Shown here: one piece after another, positions 1 to 7,314 of the stretch
How positions within the stretch are numbered: the first letter of the stretch is position 1
How the letters are laid out: the number at the start of each line of letters is the position of its first letter
Source of the DNA: Elusimicrobiota bacterium
Lineage (GTDB): Bacteria > Elusimicrobiota > Elusimicrobia > 2-02-FULL-39-32
Direction: 5' to 3'
Length of the DNA stretch: 7,850 nucleotides
Assembly (NCBI GenBank): GCA_016193115.1
Contig: JACPSV010000201.1
Coordinates: 1 to 7,850, forward strand
The notes under the pieces: model-generated
Seen by the model: the letters and a program-made list of their open reading frames with translations, nothing else
The model's database searches: none
Told to the model about the DNA's origin: nothing
Program-made: the position numbers and the translations under genes

Positions 1-1085
1 AGGTCACACGCAAAGCGGTGGAAGAGTCCCGGGAAAAAGTGGCGCGCCTTTTAGGCGCAATACCGGACGAGATTGTGTTCACTTCCTGCGGTTCGGAATC
101 GGACACCACCGCAATCAAAGGGGTGGCATTCTCCGCCAAAGAAAGAAAAAAGGGAGCGCATATCATCACCACTTCCATCGAACACGATACGGTTCTCTTT
201 TGCTGCGAGTACCTGCAGAAGATGGGATGGGAGGTCACGTTTTTGCCCGTAGGGATATCCGGGATCGTGGATCCGGATGAGGTGCGGAAAGCGATCCGTC
301 CGGACACAATTCTTGTCAGCGTGATGCACGCGAACAACGAAATCGGCACGATCCAACCGATCGCGGAGATTGGACGCATCTGCCGCGAGAGCGGGGTTCC
401 GTTTCATACCGACGCGATTCAGACCGTGGGGAAAATACCGACTAAAGTGAACGACCTAAACGTGGATCTACTTTCTCTTTCCGCGCACAAAATTTATGGG
501 CCTAAAGGCGTGGGCGCGCTCTATATCCGAAAAGGAACGAGACTGCACCCTCTCTTTCATGGGCACCACGAAAAAAATCGGCGGGCAGGCACGGAAAATG
601 TGATGGGGATCGTAGGATGCGGCGTGGCTTGCGATCTGGCTGAGAAAGGGATGACGGAAGAGTCCGCCCGCGTGGCTTCACTCCGTGACCAACTGGAAAA
701 AGGGCTGATTGAGAAAGTTCCCTGTATCCGGTTGAATGGGGACGTTCACCACAGAATTCCCGGCACCAGCAATTTCAGTTTTGAGTATGTGGAAGGGGAA
801 GGCTGCGTGGTGATGCTTGATTTGGAAGGAATCGCCGTTTCCACGGGATCGGCTTGCGCCTCCGGCTCCACGAAAGCTTCTCACGTCTTGCGAGCGATCG
901 GTGTGCCGGGCAACATCGCTCAGGGCGCTGTGCGGTTTTCTTTAGGACAGTTCAATACGGAAGAAGAAGTCCGTCAAGCCGTCCACATCATCCCAAAAGT
1001 CGTTCAAAAACTCCGGTCTCTCTCCCCCCTCTGGGAAGACAAGATCAAAGGAATGGAGACAAAAGTAACTCCTCCAAAACGCTAA
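1..1085 (+). CDS. Cysteine desulfurase, NifS/IscS family (5' end cut off by window)
   Basis: PLP-dependent enzyme expected to convert L-cysteine to alanine while loading a persulfide on its own cysteine, donating sulfur for Fe-S clusters or tRNA thiolation in the cytoplasm. The reading frame is open from base 3. A GTG at 18 is only an internal codon, because the in-frame residues before it (VTRKA) continue the family's usual helix. Roughly 45-50 N-terminal residues are missing. Counting from the codon at 18, I see the PLP-stacking histidine in IEHDTVL (H56), the NNEIGTIQP segment (106-114), the cofactor-binding [10 protein letters not shown] (D132, Q135), the Schiff-base lysine in [10 protein letters not shown] (K158), RAGTENV, and the catalytic cysteine in [10 protein letters not shown] (C280). 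Oddities are SCGSESDTT where many members have SGxTExDN, and [14 protein letters not shown] where many have GGxQE. It ends 4 bases before the UPF0182 gene. Whether it serves Fe-S assembly (iscS/nifS) or MnmA (as YrvO does in Bacillus) cannot be decided from sequence, so no symbol is given. Confidence 0.95.
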   Translation, partial: VTRKAVEESREKVARLLGAIPDEIVFTSCGSESDTTAIKGVAFSAKERKKGAHIITTSIEHDTVLFCCEYLQKMGWEVTFLPVGISGIVDPDEVRKAIRPDTILVSVMHANNEIGTIQPIAEIGRICRESGVPFHTDAIQTVGKIPTKVNDLNVDLLSLSAHKIYGPKGVGALYIRKGTRLHPLFHGHHEKNRRAGTENVMGIVGCGVACDLAEKGMTEESARVASLRDQLEKGLIEKVPCIRLNGDVHHRIPGTSNFSFEYVEGEGCVVMLDLEGIAVSTGSACASGSTKASHVLRAIGVPGNIAQGAVRFSLGQFNTEEEVRQAVHIIPKVVQKLRSLSPLWEDKIKGMETKVTPPKR

Positions 1086-1089
1086 GACT

Positions 1090-3804
1090 ATGCCTGAACT
1101 GAAGAAGTGGAACATCGTCGTCATTGCCGCAATTTTTGCGGTATTCTCGTTTGGCAGCCGCATCGTGCAACTGATTACGGACTATTACTGGTTTAACGAG
1201 ATCGGGTTTAACGTCCTATTCCAAAAATCGTTCCTCACGCAAATTGCTCTTTTCCTGGTTGTGACGTCTCTGAGTTGGGCGCTTCTCGCCTTGAACCTGC
1301 GATTCGCCAAAAAGATCAGCCGAAAACCGTTTGTCATCATTGGGCCGGACGCATCCATCACCGCGCCTTTTCCCACGCCCCAACTCGCCGATCTGCGTAA
1401 CCTTTTGCAGCCCATCCTTTTTGCGGGCACGTTCGTGGCCGCATTTCTTTTGGGAAGCTGGGCATGGAACCAGTGGGATATCGTTCTTAAGTTCCTGAAC
1501 GGAGTTTCGTTCCAACTGCAAGACCCTCTTTTCAGCCGCGACATCAGTTTTTACGTTTTCAAGGTTCCTTTCTACAAGTTCCTCTACCACTTTCTTCTGG
1601 CCGCCACGCTCTTGAGTCTGGCCATGAGCGTGATCACCTACCTTCTCAACAATCGGGTCTATTTATCTAACCGCGGGATCCAAATGGCGGAGGACAGCAA
1701 AAATCATATCGTCCTATTGCTGGGTTTTCTGTTTCTGCTGATCGGCGCGCATTTCCAGATCAATATCTGGGATCTCTTAAGTTCACAAAGGAATTTAGCT
1801 CCGGGCGCTGGCTTTACAAACGTCCACGCGACTCTTCCCATCTTAAAAATTTTACGGATTGCCGCCGTTCTGGGCGCGATTGCCGCCTGGGTTTCCCCTT
1901 ATTTCCCTAACCGAAAAATCATATTGATTACCACCTTGTCTCTGGCCGGCGGCGCTCTTCTGGGACGCCTCTACGGCGACGCTATCCAAAAATTCGAGGT
2001 GGGACCTAACGAAATCAGCAAGGAAACCCCCTACCTGCAACTTGCCATCCAATATACGCGTCAGGCCTACGGACTGACCGACATTCAGGAACTGGAGTTC
2101 GATCCCCAGGAGAACCTAACGCCGTCTCTTCTAAAGAAAAACGAGCTCACATTGAACAATATCCGTCTTTGGGAACACAGGCCGCTCCTGACTTCTTACG
2201 GCCAACTCCAGGAGATCCGCACCTATTACGATTTTCTGGACGCGGACAACGACCGTTACCGGATTGACGGACAATACCGTCAGGTGATGTTGTCCGTGAG
2301 GGAACTTCTTGCGGAAAGTCTGCCTTCCCGCATTTGGATCAACGAGCATCTGACCTACACCCACGGGTACGGTATCTGCATGGGTCCCGTGAACCGCATA
2401 TCGCCGGAAGGTCTGCCGGAATTCTTCATCAAAGATATTCCGCCGTCCTCCAGTATCCCTCTGAAAGTGACTCAACCTGAAATCTATTTCGGCGAGGCGC
2501 GCAGCGGGTACAGTATCGTCAAAACCAAGAGCAAGGAGTTTGACTATCCCGCCGGCGACCAAAACGTGTATACGGAATACAAAGGGTCGGGCGGAGTGCC
2601 GATCAAAAATTTCCTGAGAAAAATTCTCTTTGCTTTGCGTTTCCGCGAGATCAAAATTCTTTTTACGGGCAACATCACATCGGACAGCCGGATCCTCTAT
2701 CACCGCTCCATCAAAGAGAGACTCTCAAAGGCCGCTCCCTTCCTCCATTTTGACAACGATCCCTACATTGTCGTCGCCGATGACGGAAAACTTTTCTGGA
2801 TCGTAGACGGGTACACCGCCACAGACCGATATCCTTACTCCGAGAAGATCGGGAACATGAACTACATTAAAAATTCCGTCAAAGCCACCGTGGACGCCTA
2901 TGAAGGGTCTATCCGCCTCTATATCTCCGATCCCGCCGACCCTATTGTTCAGACCTATGCCCGCATTTTCCCGCAGATATTTCACTCCATGGAGGAGATG
3001 CCCAAAGACCTGAAATCCCATATCCGTTACCCTCAAACCTTGATGAATATCCAGGCAAAAATCTATGCGACCTACCACATGAACGATCCCCAAGTGTTCT
3101 ACAATAAGGAAGATCTTTGGAAAATTCCCATTCGAACCGCCGGCGGCCGGTCGGAAGCCATGGAACCTTACTACACGATCATGAACCTGGCCGGTGTGGG
3201 TACCCAGGAAGAGTTCATATTGATGGTTCCGTTCACGCCCGCGAAAAAAGAGAACATGATCGCGTGGCTGGCTGCGCGCTGCGACGAACCGAACTACGGT
3301 AAACTCCTGGTTTACAACTTTCCTAAACAAAAGCTGGTGTACGGACCTCAACAAATTGAGTCCCGTATTGATCAAGACGCCGAGATCTCTAAACAACTGA
3401 CTTTGTGGGATCAGGGCGGGAGCCGTGTCTTGAGAGGCAGTCTGCTTGTGATTCCCGTAGAGCAGTCCCTTCTCTACGTTCAGCCTCTCTACCTGGAAGC
3501 GAGTTCCGGCGGACTGCCCGAACTTAAGCGCGTCATTCTCGCTTACGGAAACTCGATTGCCATGGAAGAAAATTTTGAGAGTTCCCTTTCCCGTATATTT
3601 GGCGGACGGCCGTCCCCTTCTGCCGAAAGCGTTGCGCCATCCTCCCAGAAGAGTGGGAAGGAAGTAGGAGAAAATTTCAAATCCCTCCTGCAACGGGCGC
3701 GAGACTACTTGGATAGAGCGCAAAAAGCGGCACGCGGAGGCGATTGGTCCAACTACGGGGAAGAAATGAAACGGTTGGAAAACGTCCTTAAAAGCCAGCG
3801 ATGA
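1090..3804 (+). CDS. UPF0182 (COG1615) family large membrane protein, 904 aa
   Basis: Function unknown in the family. Seven hydrophobic segments are visible at about residues 8-28, 47-68, 105-125, 165-186, 205-222, 252-270 and 277-292. Positive charges (N-terminal KK, RFAKKISRK, NNR, PNRK) fall on alternate loops, which puts the N-terminus inside and residues ~293-904 outside the cytoplasmic membrane. Family signatures include WFNEIGF and DPLFSRDISFYVF near the N-terminus, PNEISKETPY (306-315), WEHRPLL (from 361), DADNDRY (384-390), THGYG (424-428), EFDYP, a HIRYP segment from 644, and YNKEDLW. The length matches the family, and the tail (about 860-904) is a charged helical stretch. ATG 1090 starts 4 bases after the desulfurase stop with no clear Shine-Dalgarno sequence, so coupled translation is likely. 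Its stop overlaps the next start (ATGA). No truncation or frameshift is seen. Family assignment is confident; role is unknown. Confidence 0.96.
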   Translation: MPELKKWNIVVIAAIFAVFSFGSRIVQLITDYYWFNEIGFNVLFQKSFLTQIALFLVVTSLSWALLALNLRFAKKISRKPFVIIGPDASITAPFPTPQLADLRNLLQPILFAGTFVAAFLLGSWAWNQWDIVLKFLNGVSFQLQDPLFSRDISFYVFKVPFYKFLYHFLLAATLLSLAMSVITYLLNNRVYLSNRGIQMAEDSKNHIVLLLGFLFLLIGAHFQINIWDLLSSQRNLAPGAGFTNVHATLPILKILRIAAVLGAIAAWVSPYFPNRKIILITTLSLAGGALLGRLYGDAIQKFEVGPNEISKETPYLQLAIQYTRQAYGLTDIQELEFDPQENLTPSLLKKNELTLNNIRLWEHRPLLTSYGQLQEIRTYYDFLDADNDRYRIDGQYRQVMLSVRELLAESLPSRIWINEHLTYTHGYGICMGPVNRISPEGLPEFFIKDIPPSSSIPLKVTQPEIYFGEARSGYSIVKTKSKEFDYPAGDQNVYTEYKGSGGVPIKNFLRKILFALRFREIKILFTGNITSDSRILYHRSIKERLSKAAPFLHFDNDPYIVVADDGKLFWIVDGYTATDRYPYSEKIGNMNYIKNSVKATVDAYEGSIRLYISDPADPIVQTYARIFPQIFHSMEEMPKDLKSHIRYPQTLMNIQAKIYATYHMNDPQVFYNKEDLWKIPIRTAGGRSEAMEPYYTIMNLAGVGTQEEFILMVPFTPAKKENMIAWLAARCDEPNYGKLLVYNFPKQKLVYGPQQIESRIDQDAEISKQLTLWDQGGSRVLRGSLLVIPVEQSLLYVQPLYLEASSGGLPELKRVILAYGNSIAMEENFESSLSRIFGGRPSPSAESVAPSSQKSGKEVGENFKSLLQRARDYLDRAQKAARGGDWSNYGEEMKRLENVLKSQR

Positions 3805-5012
3805 AATTGTTTTCCCTCAACCCGAAGGCGACGTTGCTGTCGGCAGGCGTGATTGCCGGAATTGCGCTCTTTGCTTACAATCTCAAAAGTAGCCAGGCGA
3901 TTTCGGAGCCGCCCGCAGAAAAAAAAGAAGCCGAGTCCGCGACGACTGCCCTGAGACGATCGGACTTCGTGAAGGGCATTCACCTGACGTCCTGGGTGGC
4001 AGGATCGAAGAAGGCGCGCAAACGGATCCAGTCCCTCTTAGACGAAACGGAACTCAACTCGGTTGTGATCGCGATTAAAGAGTATCAGGGAGAAGTGTAT
4101 ATTCCGGGAGCGCCTTTGGCCGAAAAGTACGGTTCTTATGTCAACGCGATACCCGACGTCAAAACTTATCTGGAACAGATCAAGTCGGAAGGCGTCTATA
4201 CGATTGCCCGCATCGTGGTGTTCAAGGACGATCTCCTGGCGCGCAAACGTCCCAACCTGGCCGTCAAACGGCCGGACGGTTCCATCTGGAGCGACCGGCA
4301 CGGAAACGCATGGACAGACCCTTACAACCCTGAAGTGTGGGAATACAACTTTTCCGTGGCCACTCAAGCTGTGGCTCTTGGGTTTCAGGAGATCCAGTTT
4401 GACTATATCCGGTTTCCATCGGACGGCAATATCCGGCAATGCCGTTACTCCTATCAGAACCACAATTCCACTTCCGCCGCGAAGGCGTTGGCTTCTTTCT
4501 TAGAGGAATCCACAAAGAGGTTACGACCTTTGGGAGCGCAGGTTTCTATTGATATTTTTGGGCTTACTCCTTCTGTCCAACATGACATGGGAATCGGCCA
4601 GAAGATATTGCAGTTGGCTGAACAGGTGGACTATGTCTCCCCCATGGTCTACCCTTCCCACTACGCGAAAGGGGAGTACGGCATTGCAAACCCCAACCTG
4701 CAACCTTATAAAGTCGTTTACAGAACCATGTCGGACGCAAAAAAAAGGTTGGGAAACAAAATTTCCAGTCTGCGTCCCTACCTGCAAGACTTTTCTTTGG
4801 GGCGGCGGTACGGTGCCAAAGAGGTGCGCGCCCAGATTCTGGCGTGCGAGGAACAGGGTATCGGTCAATGGATTCTCTGGAACCCAAGCTGCCTTTACAC
4901 CCGATCCGCCTTGAAATCCAAAGACGGTATTCTGCCTTCCTCTGCCATCGTCCCGGAAGAAATGAGACAGAAGCTCGCAGAGAAAAAAGAAAAACATGTC
5001 CATGAGCAATAA
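3801..5012 (+). CDS. Membrane-anchored putative glycoside hydrolase, DUF4015 family, 403 aa
   Basis: Starts with a short basic segment and one hydrophobic stretch (about residues 10-27), followed by a charged, disordered-looking linker (about 33-53). This fits a signal anchor, or possibly an uncleaved signal peptide, with the catalytic domain outside the membrane. The remainder (about 56-380) matches the DUF4015 putative glycosyl hydrolase fold, a predicted TIM barrel: VKGIHLTSW at the start, IARIVVFKD, WTDPYNPEVWEYN, EIQFDYIRFPSDG (E197, D201, R204), VSIDIFGL (D251), VDYVSPMVYPSHY (D277-Y288), RPYLQDF and a closing WILWNPS. Acidic residues at these strand ends are candidate catalytic groups, but the substrate and mechanism are not established for this family. 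The ATG overlaps the UPF0182 stop by 4 bases, implying translational coupling. The lysine/glutamate-rich C-terminal tail overlaps mnmA by 17 bases. It is probably an envelope polysaccharide enzyme; that role is inferred. Confidence 0.92.
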   Translation: MKLFSLNPKATLLSAGVIAGIALFAYNLKSSQAISEPPAEKKEAESATTALRRSDFVKGIHLTSWVAGSKKARKRIQSLLDETELNSVVIAIKEYQGEVYIPGAPLAEKYGSYVNAIPDVKTYLEQIKSEGVYTIARIVVFKDDLLARKRPNLAVKRPDGSIWSDRHGNAWTDPYNPEVWEYNFSVATQAVALGFQEIQFDYIRFPSDGNIRQCRYSYQNHNSTSAAKALASFLEESTKRLRPLGAQVSIDIFGLTPSVQHDMGIGQKILQLAEQVDYVSPMVYPSHYAKGEYGIANPNLQPYKVVYRTMSDAKKRLGNKISSLRPYLQDFSLGRRYGAKEVRAQILACEEQGIGQWILWNPSCLYTRSALKSKDGILPSSAIVPEEMRQKLAEKKEKHVHEQ

Positions 5013-6087
5013 AAGAGTGGTCGTTGCCATGTCCGGAGGGGTGGACTCTTCCGTCGCCTGCGCCCTGTTGGCAAAAGAGGGACACGAGGTGATCGGGATG
5101 ACTCTGCGTCTTTGGACGCCGTCCCCTTGGAAAGACGGGGAACGTTACGGCGGATGCTGTTCCCCGCGCGACATCGCGGAAGCGAAAGAAGTGTGCCGTC
5201 AACTGAACGTTCCCCACTACACGTTTGACATGGAAGAAAAGTTCAAAGAAAAGGTGGTAGACAATTTCGTGGAGGAATACCGTCAAGGCCGGACGCCCAA
5301 CCCCTGTGTTCGATGCAACAGTTTTATCAAGTTTAACATTCTCCTGAAATATGCTCTGGCCGCGGGAGCGGAGACGCTGGCGACAGGTCACTACGCGCAG
5401 ATTGAACCATCCGGAGCAGAATACCTGCTAAAGAAAGCGGAGGACCCGACCAAAGACCAGTCTTATTTCCTCCACATGCTGAACCAAGGACAACTCTCCA
5501 GGCTCCTTTTTCCAGTGGGAAAGTACCCAAAATCCGTCGTCCGGAAAATAGCCGAGGAATTGAATCTTGTCACAGCCAAGAAAGAAGATAGCCAGGACGT
5601 TTGTTTCTTGGAAGGCAGAAACTATAGAGATTTCTTAAAAGAGCGCGCGACACAAAAACCGCAAACAGGGCAAATCCAAACCAAGGACGGAAAAGTCTTA
5701 GGAGAACATGAAGGGTTGCCTTACTACACGATCGGGCAGAGGGAAAAGCTGGGCATTGCCACAGGGCAGCGACTCTACGTCTTAGAAAAGAATTCGGAAA
5801 CGAACACTCTGGTCGTCGGATCCGAAGAAGAAACCCTCAGCCAATCCTGCCTTGTGGAACAAGTGAACTGGTGTTCGGAAATAGTTCCTTCCGCGCCGAT
5901 CGCCGCTAAAGTTAAAATACGGTACCGCCATCCGGGAGTTCTTTCCAAAATTTTTCCTCTTTCGAATCAATCGGTGAAAGTTGTTTTTGAGACTCCTCAA
6001 AGTTCCGTGTCTCCCGGCCAGTCCGCCGTCTTCTACGATGGGAACACCGTTCTGGGAGGCGGTCTCCTCGCGTCCAACCATGAGTGA
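4996..6087 (+). CDS. mnmA: tRNA-specific 2-thiouridylase MnmA, 363 aa
   Basis: Cytoplasmic ATP-dependent enzyme that puts the 2-thio group on wobble uridine 34 of Lys, Glu and Gln tRNAs, using persulfide sulfur from a cysteine desulfurase. The ATP-pyrophosphatase loop SGGVDSS is at residues 13-19, followed by GMTLRLW and CCSPRDIAEAKEV. The two catalytic cysteines are C107 (in NPCVRCN) and C203 (in DSQDVCFLEG), matching the spacing of C102/C199 in the E. coli enzyme. ATGHYAQI, KDQSYFLHML and GLPYYTIGQREKLGI mark the tRNA-binding and central regions. The C-terminal beta-barrel ends with SPGQSAVFYDGNTVLGGG. Full length for the family. The start could be ATG 4996 or ATG 5002, both in frame. I chose 4996, where an A/G-rich stretch precedes the codon, but the Shine-Dalgarno match is weak. 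It overlaps the upstream glycoside hydrolase gene by 17 bases and tyrS by 8. The desulfurase at the window's left edge is a plausible sulfur donor. Confidence 0.98.
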   Translation: MSMSNKRVVVAMSGGVDSSVACALLAKEGHEVIGMTLRLWTPSPWKDGERYGGCCSPRDIAEAKEVCRQLNVPHYTFDMEEKFKEKVVDNFVEEYRQGRTPNPCVRCNSFIKFNILLKYALAAGAETLATGHYAQIEPSGAEYLLKKAEDPTKDQSYFLHMLNQGQLSRLLFPVGKYPKSVVRKIAEELNLVTAKKEDSQDVCFLEGRNYRDFLKERATQKPQTGQIQTKDGKVLGEHEGLPYYTIGQREKLGIATGQRLYVLEKNSETNTLVVGSEEETLSQSCLVEQVNWCSEIVPSAPIAAKVKIRYRHPGVLSKIFPLSNQSVKVVFETPQSSVSPGQSAVFYDGNTVLGGGLLASNHE

Positions 6088-7246
6088 AAATCTTTCCTCT
6101 CTCTCCCCCCTTCTGCGAGGCGTTTCCGAACTGATTACGGAAAAAGAGTTGCAGGAAAAACTTAACAAAAAGAAATCCCTGCGCGTAAAGTTGGGTGTGG
6201 ATCCCACGTCTCCCGACCTGCATTTGGGACACACAGTCGTTCTCAATAAACTGAAATGTTTTCAAGAGATGGGTCATACGATTATCTTCATCATTGGAGA
6301 TTTCACAGCCCGAATAGGCGATCCTTCCGGACAAAGCGCGACCCGTCCGCGCCTCTCCGGTGAACAAATTGCGGCGAACGCCAAAACGTATCAGGAGCAG
6401 GTTTTCAAAATTCTGGATCGTGACCGGACCGAAGTGCGGTTCAACAGCGAGTGGTTCAAAAATATAGGCGCGGAAGGAATTTTGGAATTGGGGTTTCGAT
6501 ACACGACACAGCGCCTGATGGAAAGAGACGATTTTTCCAAACGATTGAAAGAGGAGAAACCCATCGCTCTGGCGGAACTGTACTATCCTTTGCTTCAAGG
6601 GTACGATTCCGTTGCGGTCCAATCGGACTTGGAAATAGGCGGCACAGACCAGAAATTTAATTTGCTTGTGGGACGGGAACTGCAGAGGGACTTTGGACAG
6701 GAACCTCAAGCGGTGATGACTCTGCCCATTCTTGTGGGGATGGACGGGGTTCGGAAAATGTCTAAATCGTATCAAAACGCGATCGCCTTAAATGATTCCC
6801 CCAAAGAGATGTTTGGTAAAATCATGTCCGTCTCCGACGATTTGATGTGGCAGTACTATGAGCTTCTCACTTTAGAAAATTTGAGCCAGGTCAAGAAACT
6901 GCACCCAAAAGAAGCAAAGATGAAACTCGCTTCCCAGATCACGGAACTTTACCATGCCGGTCAAGGTGAAGAAACGTCCCAAGAATTTGAGAAGGTCTTC
7001 TCAAAAAAAGATGCGCCCGAAACGATGGAAGAGTACAGAGTTTCCAAAGAGAAATTGCAGATTTCTCACCTTTTATTTGAGTCGGGTCTCTCCCCTTCCA
7101 AGAACGAGTCCAAACGATTGATCGAGAATGGCGGCGTGCGGATCAATTCCCAACAGGTTGCGTCCGACATGGAAATCTCCGTAGAAAAACCGTTCATCCT
7201 CCAAGTCGGCAAACGCAAATTCAAACGCATTCTTCCTCCGCTTTGA
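6080..7246 (+). CDS. tyrS: Tyrosyl-tRNA synthetase (TyrZ-type), 388 aa
   Basis: Class I aminoacyl-tRNA synthetase that activates tyrosine with ATP and charges tRNA-Tyr in the cytoplasm. The HIGH-type signature is HLGH at residues 48-51 within DPTSPDLHLGH. Tyrosine-site and Rossmann-fold motifs follow: IGDFTARIGDPSG, YYPLLQGYDSV and EIGGTDQKFNLLVGRELQ. The second ATP signature is a canonical KMSKS at 226-230. About residues 322-385 form an S4-like RNA-binding domain (SPSKNESKRLIENGGVRIN). Canonical KMSKS and the DLHLGHTVVLNKL segment suggest the TyrZ branch rather than the branch with a KFGKS-type motif. The frame is open upstream to 5981, but those 33 codons lie entirely inside mnmA and give a sequence unlike any synthetase N-terminus, so ATG 6080 is preferred. 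No Shine-Dalgarno sequence lies at normal distance (a GGGAGG at 6054-6059 is 20 bases away), so translation probably depends on coupling to mnmA. Confidence 0.97.
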   Translation: MSENLSSLSPLLRGVSELITEKELQEKLNKKKSLRVKLGVDPTSPDLHLGHTVVLNKLKCFQEMGHTIIFIIGDFTARIGDPSGQSATRPRLSGEQIAANAKTYQEQVFKILDRDRTEVRFNSEWFKNIGAEGILELGFRYTTQRLMERDDFSKRLKEEKPIALAELYYPLLQGYDSVAVQSDLEIGGTDQKFNLLVGRELQRDFGQEPQAVMTLPILVGMDGVRKMSKSYQNAIALNDSPKEMFGKIMSVSDDLMWQYYELLTLENLSQVKKLHPKEAKMKLASQITELYHAGQGEETSQEFEKVFSKKDAPETMEEYRVSKEKLQISHLLFESGLSPSKNESKRLIENGGVRINSQQVASDMEISVEKPFILQVGKRKFKRILPPL

Positions 7247-7279
7247 CCCTAGAGTCTGCATTGCTGAAAAATACTTGCT

Positions 7280-7314
7280 CCCTCTCCTCTAAAGAGGGGA
7301 GGGCTGGGGTGAGG
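7280..7314. repeat. G/C-rich palindromic element after tyrS, REP-like
   Basis: CCCTCTCCTC (7280-7289) pairs with GAGGGGAGGG (7294-7303) around a TAAA loop, giving a 10-base stem with one T-G wobble, followed by a G-rich flank ending GGGGTGAGG at 7314. The pattern of a pyrimidine-rich arm, a purine-rich arm and a GGGTGAGG-like tail resembles, from memory, short interspersed palindromes found in many copies in various bacterial genomes. Only one copy is in this window, so repeat status is inference. No T-run follows on either strand, so it is a poor match to an intrinsic terminator. It fills most of the gap between tyrS and the next gene and abuts the latter's start codon. Confidence 0.6.
7296..7302 (+). 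promoter_or_regulatory. Shine-Dalgarno sequence inside the right arm of the palindrome
   Basis: GGGGAGG is the best ribosome-binding match at any start in the window. It lies 6 bases before an in-frame GTG (7309) and 12 before ATG (7315). A second purine block, GGGGTGAGG at 7306-7314, directly abuts the ATG. Because the site is part of the hairpin stem, it could be hidden from ribosomes when the stem folds. This reading is inferred from sequence alone. Confidence 0.5.

Larger units (their letters stand above)
1..7246 (+). other. Predicted five-gene transcription unit
   Basis: The cysteine desulfurase, UPF0182, DUF4015, mnmA and tyrS genes lie on one strand with junctions of +4, -4, -17 and -8 bases, leaving no room for internal promoters or terminators outside coding sequence. 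The first intergenic gap of any size is after tyrS. The promoter lies left of the window. Co-transcription is inferred from spacing only. Confidence 0.8.

Noticed and set aside
1017..1034. Pyrimidine tract CTCTCTCCCCCCTCTG resembling one near 6099-6115
   Set aside because: Both copies lie in coding sequence and encode the same short peptide SLSPL in unrelated proteins. The match is too short and low in complexity to call a repeat.
2131..2703. Antisense open frame (190 codons) inside the UPF0182 gene
   Set aside because: No motifs; it overlaps the conserved core of the UPF0182 protein.
2725..3723. Long antisense open frame (332 codons) opposite the UPF0182 gene
   Set aside because: It lies wholly within a gene with strong family motifs, has no recognisable domain, and its composition is what the codon bias of the + strand gene would mirror.
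4564..5391. Antisense open frame spanning the DUF4015/mnmA junction
   Set aside because: It crosses two well-supported + strand genes and shows no protein family features, so it is a shadow frame.
5981..6079. Upstream extension of tyrS by 33 codons
   Set aside because: The segment lies inside mnmA in another frame and encodes a proline/serine-rich sequence unlike a synthetase N-terminus. ATG 6080 fits the family start.
7280..7303. Intrinsic terminator for the tyrS operon
   Set aside because: The stem is strong, but no T-run follows on either strand, so I describe it as a palindromic repeat instead.
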